Shown: piece after piece, positions 49,898-60,096 of the stretch | Position numbering within the stretch: the stretch's first letter is position 1 | Layout of the letters: every line of letters begins with the position of its first letter | From: Phallus indusiatus | Lineage: Eukaryota; Basidiomycota; Agaricomycetes; Phallales; Phallaceae | Assembly: GCA_027605045.1 (NCBI GenBank) | Contig: JAQFWX010000014.1 | Coordinates: 1 to 64,000, forward strand | DNA: 64,000 bases | Reading direction: 5' to 3' | Translations under genes and position numbers: made by a program | The notes under the pieces: generated by a model | Databases searched by the model: none | What the model was told of the DNA's origin: nothing | The model's input: the letters and a program-made list of their open reading frames with translations, nothing else

Positions 49898-50095
49898 GCG
49901 CGATGATGAGAGCTCTTTAGCTTTAGGACAGCAAGCGCTGGTCGGCACTTTGTTCTCACGTGCTTTTCGAAGGACCGGCGGACTATAGAATCTTCCAGAG
50001 ATTAGTCACGGTGACGACAAGGGACCCTTAAGCCGACACCAGAACTCTCTCACTCTACCACCAACAACAACAACAGCAGCAGCAGCGATAACAAG
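49898..50095. promoter_or_regulatory. Divergent promoter, MCCA / SOD
   Basis: 198 bp separate the two start codons and must contain both promoters. A CACGTG-type word (tcACGTGctt, about 49957-49962) and a polypurine/CAA-CAG-rich leader lie just before the SOD ATG. No TATA box is clear. Confidence 0.45.
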
Positions 50096-51049
50096 ATGGC
50101 AGGACAAAACTTTGGCAACGTATATATATCAACATATTTTTGTGTAAATATTTGAAAACTCAAAAGACCCTCATTAGCACACCCTTCCAAGCTTGGACTA
50201 TCCATACAATGCGCTTGAGCCTTACATCTCTGGGGATATCATGACTCTTCACCACACTAAGCATCACCAAACATACGTTAACGGACTGAACGCAGCGGAA
50301 CAATCTTACGCTCAAACAACGTCTCCTAAAGAGCGTATAGCTCTTCAAGCCGCTCTCAAATTCAACGGTGGTGGTAAGTACAATGATCGATAAGAAATAT
50401 CAACGTTCGATCGATTATCGCGATTACTAATCGGCAATTATTATCGTTCAGGTCATATCAATCACACTCTCTTTTGGAAGATCCTGGCCCCTGTCAGCGC
50501 CGGTGGAGGTAAAATCCAGGATGGCCCTCTGAAATCCGCTTTGGAACGTGATTTTGGAAGTGTTGAAGAATTCATAAAGAAAATGAATACGGCCTCTGCA
50601 GCCATCCAGGGTAGTGGTTGGGGTTGGTTGGTTAGTGATATATTTACTTTTGTCATACCTTTTTGTCGATGAACACCTTTCTGAACTATTAGGGATACAA
50701 TACTGCGACTAAGAAGTTGGAGATCACTACTACCCCAAACCAGGATCCGTTGTTGAGTGAGTACCGAAGTTACTTCTACCTCATCATCCCAAAACACTAA
50801 TACTGTTTCGCCTTAAGGCCATGTTCCCATCATCGGGATTGACATGTGGGAGCATGCTTTCTATTTGCAATACAAGAACGTAAAACCAGATGTATGCTTT
50901 CTTCCCCTTCTTCTTATCATCAAAATTTTGCAGTCGAGACTAAACCTGGCTTCTGTTGACTCTAGTATCTCAACGCTATCTGGAACGTTATCAACTTCAA
51001 AGAAGCTGAGGTACGCTTTGTAGAGGCTACCGGCGGCGCTAAACTCTGA
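50096..51049 (+). CDS. SOD2: Manganese superoxide dismutase
   Basis: Exons 50096-50119, 50178-50373, 50452-50630, 50693-50756, 50818-50891 and 50966-51049 join in frame to 206 aa, the usual length for the Fe/Mn family. Conserved segments: [35 protein letters not shown] (metal His), [13 protein letters not shown] (metal His), GSGWGWL, and [15 protein letters not shown] (metal Asp and His). Residues around GSGWGWL and NQDPL favour Mn over Fe. The enzyme converts superoxide to hydrogen peroxide and oxygen. No mitochondrial presequence is seen, so this may be the cytosolic form. It shares a short intergenic region with the divergent MCCA gene. Confidence 0.94.
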
Positions 51050-51329
51050 AACGTTTGAAACTTATTATTCGTCTGTACACTCGTGAAAGAAATTGATTTA
51101 TAAATTTACATGTACCATGTGTTAACTCGAAATATGAACGTATTTTTTTATGTAAAAAACACCCGAATATGACCGCACTGGCAAATGGTTGCCAGTGGAA
51201 AAGGATATTGTCCGATGTATTGATGAGACAGAAGGGGGGAACCCACTATCGTCCAGACTCTTTTGTGAGGATGGAGTTTAAGATGGAGAAAAAACAGTCG
51301 GGGAGGCTATTATAAATGGTCTGCCATGG

Positions 51330-51335
51330 AAAAAA
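51330..51335 (-). terminator. RNA polymerase III terminator of tRNA-Val
   Basis: A run of six T on the transcribed strand starts one base after the discriminator base of the tRNA. Confidence 0.75.
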
Positions 51336-51336
51336 C

Positions 51337-51409
51337 TGATCCGGGCCGGACTTGAACCGACGACCTTCTGCGTGTTAAGCAGACGTTCCACCGACTGAAC
51401 TACCGAACC
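51337..51409 (-). tRNA. tRNA-Val (AAC)
   Basis: Folds by hand into a full cloverleaf: 7-bp acceptor GGTTCGG/CCGGATC (two G-T pairs), D stem GTTC/GAAC, anticodon stem TCTGC/GCAGA with loop TTAACAC giving anticodon AAC, T stem GTCGG/CCGGC with loop TTCAAGT, discriminator A. No intron. The CCA end is not encoded, as usual in eukaryotes. Confidence 0.95.
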
Positions 51410-51498
51410 GTTCAGAATACGAAAGCGAAATACAACACTCAATCACATACGTGTATTGATTGAAAACTATATATGTCCATTGGCAACGTAACCAATAA

Positions 51499-52700
51499 TC
51501 AAAGAAGTAAAGACGGAGAAAAAATGTTCATAATCAACAAAGCCAAGGCAATTGACAATGCGTCGAAAACAGTGAAGTAAACTTCAGTTAAAATGATAAC
51601 ACCCTTGAAGCCATCCGCTAGCTCTGCTATACGGTAGAACGACCTTTTTTGTATCGTGAGTTACAAAAACTGATATTTAGGAAAATGTCCTCACCGTATA
51701 AACACAAGGATTGTTGCAATGGCAAGCCCGAGAGCCATGCGGTTGATGCGCCTTTCGAGATCAGTAGATACTAACTTCTCCCCCATAAAAGGTATGGTAA
51801 CATCCGATGAAGAAGGGAGAGTGTAGTCATGATTGGGAGCCCTAAACGGCCTTTTTGCACGGAATCGGCGTATGACGTCGGTCGCTAGGAACGCAAAGAG
51901 TGCTAATCCAGCTACAAGGGTATTTGATGGGTATATATGTAAAAGACGTTGAGACTACTAACCCAGTTGAAGACATATTCCGACAAGGAAAATATCAGTT
52001 CCTGTCTTTCCTGCCGACACTGAATTACCCGAAGCTATTCCACCCCCGCCGGCTTGAACGAAAAGACAGAGAATATCAATGGTGACAAAGATCTTCACAT
52101 CTGAAAAAAAGGACTTATAGCGGAAGAATCAGATATTCGACGAAACAACTTACAGGTCTTGGGCTTGAGTCGACTGTATTCTTCCCCGATAAGTGGGACA
52201 ATAAGGGCAACAATGTTGTAAAGCGCGGCTGTGAGGAACACCGGGGAAATGACTGTCGCTATCAACCTGCGCAAGATTTTTGGGAGATTGCATTAGATTG
52301 TATTGAGAAAAAAAGTGAAGTAAATACTGCATCAAATAGGGGGTAAAATTTTCCGAATTGATATGACTCCAGAGCCGACCGCTCCAGCCTATCAGTTCAC
52401 CTATTCCACAAAGAACAAAGGTAGGTATCATCCAATAAAACCGAGGCTTCTTGATAAATAGCGCCTGCGCAAGGTGAATGCCTTCGTAAAAGGGGGATTG
52501 TTAATTCTAAAGGGTGATTCTGCGCAAAATGGTACTTGCTAGTTGTTATTCCAAATAGTGTAAGAAATGTAATACAGACCCACAACGTGGGTATATAGCC
52601 GTATAAAGACGTCGGTGTGATAATGTCTCGCGAATCAGTCGTGTCTGTTAACTTGTCAGAACGTCTTCAAGGACAATGACAGAATAAACTAACTCGGCAT
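51499..52700 (-). CDS. RTA1-like seven-transmembrane protein
   Basis: Seven exons, 52694-52700 (7 nt), 52540-52644, 52328-52481, 52154-52266, 51963-52100, 51695-51911 and 51499-51643, join in frame to 292 aa. Hallmarks of the fungal RTA1 family, in order: SLYGYIPTLWVCITFLTLFG, FYWMIPTFVLCGIGELIGW, TAALYNIVALIVPLIG, FVTIDILCLFVQAGGGGIA, GICLQLAGLALFAFLATD, LATILVFIR and RSFYRIAELADGF, then an acidic Glu and a final TM. These are integral plasma-membrane proteins linked to lipid export and to resistance to 7-aminocholesterol (RTA1) or sphingoid bases (RSB1). The intron after exon 2 has GC-AG ends. The first coding exon of only 7 nt is inferred from frame and splice signals. Confidence 0.85.
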
Positions 52701-54534
52701 GATGTACTGGTCTGTAGAGTAAGAATTTAAAGAGTATATTAATGAAGGGGGTACTTAGGGGAATAGAGGGAATGAGAGATGTAGGTTTGGGGAGTGTCAA
52801 AAGCGTTTAAATATTCCATTGGAAACCCTTGTTTCGGGATCAAAGTTATAACCTGTAATAACTGACCAGGAATAACTCCTGCGGAATGATAGGACATCGT
52901 TTTGATGGTACAATTGGGCGTGAAGCGCTACGGAAAGAACAGTAAAGATTACCGCAGGACACAGAGAATGTCATCAACGAAACCTTTACGGAGACACGGC
53001 CACCTGTCAGCTCTTGTCGCAATGTTCGTGACAGATTGTAATACGAATATGTTGGAGATTAGAATAACTGGAATTTAGTTTCATAGAATCTTCATCGTGA
53101 AAACGATATTTTTACAGGCTTCTTGTTGGCAGACCTTGAAAATGCTGAAAATACCGTCCTATGGAGTTGTTAGTTACATTGCTATAGACGAAATATTCAT
53201 ACCATCAAATTTTAGAAAAATTATTTAGTCGATGTACAGCTAGTTTAGCTCATGTACAAAGCGCATAGCGTTTGTCCATCAAAAACGAATCGCGTGATGG
53301 GGGTTGGAAAAGCCGGTCGCTCCAATAGGGTTTATCATTCCGTCGTAGAGCGAACGACATTCAGCACGTTCCAAGATGGACGTCTGTGATTTGTCCGATG
53401 ATCGTACAACTGTTCCTAGGAGAAAAATGCTATTTGAAACTACAAACCTTAAGACAAGCCATTTCAGCCACCATGAGGGTTATCATCGTATCCAAAGGTT
53501 TCTGTTGAGAACTACGGCGTAGTCCTTGACATCACCGGCCATCAGCGAGCGCGGAATACGCGAGATGCAGATGCCGTTTTTCGTATATTGCAGTGCTGTC
53601 CAACCTCCCGACTTGGACTAGAGAAATCTGGGCTGTGTTTCTCGAGCTCGAGTGTCGGGCCAATCCTACCTATATCTTAAGGTTATACACTGCCACAAGA
53701 TTTCCAACTGATATCAGCAACATCGTAGAGACCATATTTAGTAGTGTAATCCCTTCAGTCAGGCGAATAATTGTGAATGGTACATCTCAAGGCTTCAAGA
53801 TCCAAAAAGAGTTCAAGGTTATATTATTTGAAAAAAAAATACATTAGAGCCGCCTTGAGCGGCAATCCCTCCACTGATGGATCATGATAAAAAAATCAGG
53901 CATAAATACCACGACAATGGCACGACGAGCTGAAAATGCAGCACTGGAACGACAGAAGATAAATGTTAGTTCGTCACTCATGAAGAATGAAAATTTGGAC
54001 AACTGATTCTGCCAGCAGCTGGTGAAGAATACATTTTTAAAATCGTATATTCATCGTTCAGGTTTCAACACATTTATCGGCACTCGGCCTAACCTAAATA
54101 ATTTATTCTCAGATATTTGGCGGAAAATCAAAGCAAGAAGAAATAATTTCCAATCTCAATTGGAAATGATCTCGAATGATGCTCACGAATGCGTCGTATA
54201 TTTTGATTCTACTGAGTGTTCATGTACTGTAATGTCAACACTGCCCGGATTTGAACTCGAGATGATAATATATATGTAATATAATATATTCGATGACGAT
54301 GACGCCGAAAAAGTGCCTTTTACCTCTCAAAAATATCATGCTTTATAGGGTTCAACACTTTTGAGTCAAGAAACTCATTCACACATCACTACCGACGAAT
54401 TTATGGTTATCCCATCTGGAATGTCCCCTCTAGGGCTTCAAATTGTACTGGTGCTTGATAAATCTCCTGCCGAAAGACATACGCAAACCTTTGCCGATAT
54501 ATACGGTGGCTGACACCGACTACTTACTGTACGC
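52701..54534. other. 1.8 kb without a recognised gene
   Basis: ORFs at 53593-53847 and 54022-54279 (plus) show no recognisable domain. The last 100 bp may hold the lost first exon of the dehydrogenase pseudogene. Confidence 0.35.
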
Positions 54535-56619
54535 GTAGCAGTCATCACCGGTGCCGCACAGGAAATAGGAAAAGCCATTGCACTTCGACTCGCCCGCGAT
54601 GGTTGCAATGTCGTTGTAAATGATCTCCCGTCTAAAGAAGAACAATTACAATCTGTTGTCTTTGTTGTCGTTGAAATTGAAAATTTTGGAAGGAAAGGAT
54701 TAGGCGTTATTGGAGACGCATCCGAAGAAGGATCCGTTACCAATCTCGTCACTGCGACCGTTGCACATCCGGGCTCATTGGACATTGTAAATGATGATTA
54801 CTTATATGCTGAAATCGCTAACAAATTTTAGTTCGTTGCGAACGCAGGCATAGTATCGCAGGGTGATATTGTGGACAGTTCGTGTTACCTTATTCTAAAT
54901 TACATGGCCCCCCACCGAAAACGAATTCACACGCACTCTCGAGCAATATGATACTTTAGTGAGCCTTACTAAACGCTCGTGGTACCTTTTTGTGCTTCAG
55001 AGAAGCGGCCAAACAAATGATTACAGCCGTTTGCAGACTAGTTTGCACTCCGACAAGTCGCGCGTCGGATGCTCAAAAAATAGGGTCGAAAGACCGGGTT
55101 TTCCTGGCTGAACTGCTGATTGTAAAATAGGAGTACATTAGTAGAAAAAGTTTCTAAGATGTATTTCGATTTTTTGAATGCAAAAAATTATGAAATTTTA
55201 GTGATCTGAAAAAAACCGGGTTCTCTGACTTTATGAGCTTTATGGGACTGAAGGTACTAGGTGGGAAAATTGAGCCTTTGCTTCCGAGTTCCTTGTGGCT
55301 CAGCGGTTAAGTTGCCGCTTTGCTTAATTACTGTTAGGTCGTGGGTTCGACTCTGGGTTCTTCTATTTTTTTTGGAAACTTTAACATTCCAGAGCTGACA
55401 AACAATTTTTTTTTCAAAAATTATATATGTCAGGCTGCATCATTTCATGCAAAATACCAAGTGTGATTGAAATTAGGAAAAATAATTTTAAAGAACTCCA
55501 ATTTTAATTCTTGACATGCTGGCACATTGAGAACCAAAAATGTGGAGGACTCAGGATCGAACTCACAACCAGACAGTAATTAAGCGAAGCGGTAACTTAA
55601 CCGCTGAGCCACAAGGAACTCGGAAGCAAAGGCTCAATTTTCCCACCTAGTACCTTCAGTCCCATAAAGCTCATAAAGTCAGAGAACCCGGTTTTTTTCA
55701 GATCACTAAAATTTCATAATTTTTTGCATTCAAAAAATCGAAATACATCTTAGAAACTTTTTCTACTAATGTACTCCTATTTTACAATCAGCAGTTCAGC
55801 CAGGAAAACCCGGTCTTTCGACCCTATTTTTTGAGCATCCGACGCGCGACTTGTCGGAGTGCAAACTAGTCTGCAAACGGCTGTAAGCAAGGTCGGGGGG
55901 CCGCATTCTAGGTCAGGAAATCAGTGTCTACGGCCAAAAGTGGTCTTGGTAACTAAATCATTATCGTCTTGCAGGGGCATGCTCGGCCAACGGGAAGAAA
56001 GGTGCGTTTCTTAGATTTTATCTCCCATTGTGCTCATATAGTTTGAAATACTTTTGTCAGCTACACCAAGCGCGTTTTTGTATTCATGTAGCAAATTCTT
56101 CGTTCGAAGGCTTGTCAAAGCAGCAGGTCTGTATATGCTATTATCTCGTTGACAATGTTGAACTTACGACCCTCTATAACTCAAGAACTGGGTCCTCACA
56201 AGATCACGGTTAATGCCTACGCTTCAGGCGTAATCCAAATACCCATGCGCAAGCCTCAGTTAGTGTTTAGTGTTTCCCTTTAGCGTTATCGGAATTGGAT
56301 ATTATAAATACTTAGCGGATGCAGTCGATGAGCATCACAAGAGTAAGGGGGACACTGATGGCCTTTGGCTCCGTAAAGCGAAAATATTTTGCTATTCTGA
56401 AATTAAAGCCGGGTGAAAGCATACTTTCAGCTCATTGACACGATTCCTGTGGGACGCATTGGATCTGCAGAAGACGTTACTGCCTTGGTTTCTTATTTAG
56501 CGTCTGACGAGGCTGGTTTTGTTACAGGTGACAATTTTGGAATTATGCACAAATCAACAAAATCTAACGAATGCGAAGGTCAATCCTACAATGTCAATGG
56601 CGGAACGCTGGTTGATTAA
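54535..56619 (+). pseudogene. Short-chain dehydrogenase/reductase, disrupted by a foldback element
   Basis: SDR segments in order on the plus strand: VITGAAQEIGKAIALRLA (cofactor loop, TGxxx-x-IG), NVVVNDLPS, then across an intron at about 54785-54830 FVANAGIVSQGDIV (NAG motif), ARGTFLCFREAAKQMI, [860-bp insertion], KQGR, SANGKK, ELGPHKITVNAYASG, DEHHKSKGD, IPVGRIGSAEDVTALVSYLA and, after an intron, a C-terminal SYNVNGG. It resembles diacetyl/acetoin reductases and related SDRs. The insertion falls between Ile and Lys codons and removing it with one TA copy restores that junction. A six-G run just downstream appears to be one base out of frame, and the first exon was not found. I regard it as inactive. 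Confidence 0.78.
55024..55883. mobile_element. Foldback (MITE-like) element, TA target duplication, tRNA-like promoter boxes
   Basis: Two inverted arms of about 345 bp (55024 to about 55370, and about 55540-55883) are nearly identical, beginning CAGCCGTTTGCAGAC, and enclose about 170 bp of unique AT-rich DNA. It is flanked on both sides by TA (55022-55023 and 55884-55885), and the interrupted dehydrogenase reads correctly if one TA is kept: a Tc1/mariner-type target duplication. Near the inner end of each arm lies an RNA polymerase III box A (TGGCTCAGCGG, 55296-55306; inverted copy 55601-55611) and a box B-like GGTTCGACTC at 55344-55353 (inverted counterpart about 55554-55564). The element has no transposase, so it is non-autonomous. 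Confidence 0.88.
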
Positions 56620-56766
56620 CATGCGCCCCATATATCACTTGTGGCTGAGCGTCCTTTGTCATTTTGTACTTGCCAAGTGTCTTAGAGAATAAAACCAAAA
56701 AGAATTGCATGAGTAAGTATGACAATATACGTGAACACAAGATAGTACCTCTCATGATTCTTTTCC

Positions 56767-58937
56767 TTATGAATCCTTTAAAGTCGTGTAACCAACATCT
56801 ATCACCGCCCTCAGCCTATCTCCGTATTTAATGGTGATGAGAAGACACCTAAATTCGAAAGAGTTTGAGTTTGATTCATAAAATTCCCATAAAACAGAAG
56901 CGCACGAGAAGGAAATCCAAGCCAGGATAGCCGCTATTAAGTTGGTGTTGATTAAACCAATTTTGTTCATTACTGGAAGCACCATAGCCGACGCAATAGC
57001 ACTAAAACCATTCCTAGCCGCACTGCCATTTGTTATGAGATTCTTTCATTTAATTATGCGCATAAGTGATCGGAGTTATATACCTGGAAACGGCCATAGC
57101 TTCCGCTCCCTTTGAATCCATGATATCGACAAGATATGTAGAAGCCGGTGCCAGAGCCATGTCAACCTACTCAAGACAATATCAACACAACAACAGCCAA
57201 AAACAAACACTGCACTACTTACACCCATTCCGTTGAAAAACAAGGATATTAAACAGATCGTTAGTCCAGCTTTTCCCGGAATATACGTGACTGCGTATGC
57301 AAATGTTGTAAGAGCCAATGGAACTAAGACAAGGGCACCCGATAAGGATGCGAGGAGTCGATCTTCTGGATACCAATTGCCTAGCCTACGTTTCCGTCCC
57401 CGTATGACTGCCATGTCAGCCAAACGGCCTGCCACAGTTGCGCCAACTGAAAGAGTAGATGAAAACTTCATATTAATTTGCAGATTCGATGATATATAAT
57501 CCCGAAGAGGAATACTTACTGATATTTCCCAGACCCGATGGTAGAAAACATGCACCGATCGCCGCAGGTGTGTTAAGTCCGTATGCCGGACCCTATTGAA
57601 AATGGTCATGCATTTGGGATTCACATGTAAAAAACGATAATATGTACCACAGTGTAAGGCATTGGGATGATTAATACTTATGTAGGTGAACCTAAGTTTC
57701 ATTTTTTGAGACTAAGACATCGGCTTACCGTAATAAGATACCAACATGCATGACGACGATATGACCTAAAAAACAGATGCATTGGAATCTATTATCTTCC
57801 ACCATAAAGGGTGCTATTTGTACTTACCACCAATAATATCACAGGGCCTTTCAGAAGAGAAAGCGGGGTGAAGGGACTTAACCATACCCAAGGCCATCCT
57901 GCACTCTTCCCGTCGCGAGGTTTGATTCCATATTCAAATTCGGTCTGCATAAGTAACTTGTCTATACCTCTTTTTCCGGGATGACTTGTCTCGGGGAGAC
58001 AATACAATACGACCATGAAAACAACGAAACCCAGAACGCCGAGCAAAATTTGCATAAATCTCCACGAAGCATATGTAGCTAGAAAGCCACCAGTGATTGG
58101 TGCCAGAGGCGGTCCCAGAAGAATGAACTATAGCCACGTCAGAAGTGATTCCAGGATATCTAAACTTGATTGTCGCGAAAAAATACTTACCCCCAAGAAA
58201 ATTCCCATTGCCGTGCCCCGCTCTTCAAGCTTATAGATGTCTGATATGGTTGCAGCTCCGACGGAGAGGACACTACTTGAGTTGCAGCATCTGATGACGA
58301 GAGTGATGCATGGACAGACCATGAGGCTCCAAAACCCTGTATACTCCGACCGACGATTAGCCATAGAACGCTGTTCGCTGAAGCCGCAACAAAAGACCCG
58401 ATAGTAATGAGTGGCAAAGAACACAGGTACACCGGCTGGCGGCCGTCTCATAAAAAATTAAATAAGGAAACCCAATTGGAAACAAGAAGACCGAATTAAA
58501 CGTACAAAATCCTGCATAGGGAGCCCAGATCAAGTTACCCACGGCCACGACAAAAATATAAATTCCGACAACATAGCTAGCTAACATGTCAATTATGGCG
58601 AACGATATGTGAAAAACCTTTGCCAAACTTTATAACTGTCCCTGTTGTGTTCAAATCTTTCGCAACCTCTGATATGGTTGGAATAAAGCTACCCGATGCG
58701 AAAGCTACAATATCATTTGTGCGTCAATAAGATGGGAAAAGGTGAAAGTAACATACGCCCAATCAACCCTGCCATTGATACGACAACTGTTATAAACCAT
58801 TTCTGAGATGGCGTAAATCTGTCGTAGATGCTGTACGTTTCCGATGGCGACGGAATGCTAGTGTGATCATCTCCAACAAGAACGATTGTGGACTGGTCGT
58901 GATCACGATTCAGAAGGAGAGGTGTTCTCTCAGACAT
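56767..58937 (-). CDS. MFS transporter (DHA1-type drug:H+ antiporter family)
   Basis: Twelve exons join in frame to 517 aa: 58757-58937, 58618-58704, 58506-58580, 58320-58446, 58191-58272, 57828-58127, 57729-57765, 57648-57676, 57520-57592, 57223-57446, 57084-57166 and 56767-57022. It starts at MSERTPLLL (a dileucine-like acidic N terminus). Family landmarks: GNLIWAPYAGFYGRQPVY (motif A-like), GRSIQGFGAS, SVGAATISDIYKLEERGTAMG, GPPLAPITGGFLATYASWRF (motif C), GNWYPEDRL and IMDSKGAEAM. About 12 membrane segments are expected. Substrates cannot be named; relatives export drugs or organic acids. Two exons of 29 and 37 nt were needed to keep the frame. It lies just downstream of the broken SDR gene and is convergent with it. 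Confidence 0.85.
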
Positions 58938-60096
58938 TCCACTGAAGTGAAGACTATTGATAAGATACAACGCATCTGGTGACAGGATTTATACCCTTTT
59001 TGCGATTCTCTCCTAATCAGTCATCGGTAAATGGAAACCTAAAATAAATACTCCTGAGTATAAACAAATACAACCCTACCGTATTCTGAGGTCATATTAA
59101 CTAACCCCAATATCGAATTGGTGTATCTTCTATGTCTACTATTGTCCAATCGGGTGATTTATCGAAATAATGAAATCTTCGTAGAGTGTAAGATGACAAG
59201 CGGTATGACCGTTCCATACCAAATCTACGCCAAATCTACTAGAAACGAACATCACGTGGTGATTGAAAGCTAGATGAAATTATAATTACCTCAATCCCTT
59301 CTTATTGTTTACCTCGGTTGTTGTATCAATCCCAAAAACAATGCGGACTCAATTGCGGTGCCGATATTCTTATGTCAAGATAGGAGGGAAGTAACAGAAA
59401 TCAGGGTAGCTTGATAGCGACATGTGAGATCGAGGGTACATATTGATATCGATGTGACAAAATCGGCTTGATACGCTATTCATTCAGAGAACGTGTAAAC
59501 AGTATACGTGGAAAATGTACCTCAACTGATTTGAAACGTAAAAAACATAAGCAATGTTGAACTGATGAGTTCGATTCCCAGGATCATCCAATTTTTCGAA
59601 TTGTCGATGTTACAAGATTGAAGAATATCCGAATCCGTTGTTTTGCAAATATGGCCCCAACGTCAGAAGTGGCTTAGTATACGAAGAGCAAAAAGAGCTG
59701 TTTGCGTCTGTTTGTTAGCTGTGTAACACGAAAAGAATTAACCGATTTCGGCAATCGGCACGGCGGCAGCAGCGTGGTTTTCTCTGATATGTGGTATCGA
59801 GCCCTAGGCCTCATAGAGCCGCCATATACCAACACCCCACATGTACCTCAAAGAGATATAACATTATTACATTACATTATGTTCTTTTACGACTGAGCAT
59901 ACAATTTCAATTAATTAATTAATTTGAAATGCGAAGGTTTATTCACGTCAAGTCAAATTGAAAGAAAGCAATCGCTACGGTGTTCTCAGGAAATTATTTC
60001 AATTTCAAAAAAAAATTACACGCTTAACAATCCCCATGCTTGAGTCTACTAATAGCCCAATTACGTGAAACAATCCTGAAGACTCTAAGCCGAAAT
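58938..60096. other. 1.2 kb without a recognised gene
   Basis: Promoter region of the transporter and 3' region of the esterase, both on the minus strand. No ORF with a recognisable domain; no repeats noted. Confidence 0.4.

Noticed and set aside
55290..55365. A functional tRNA gene inside the foldback element
   Set aside because: Box A and B fit, but no convincing acceptor or anticodon stem could be folded; called tRNA-like only.
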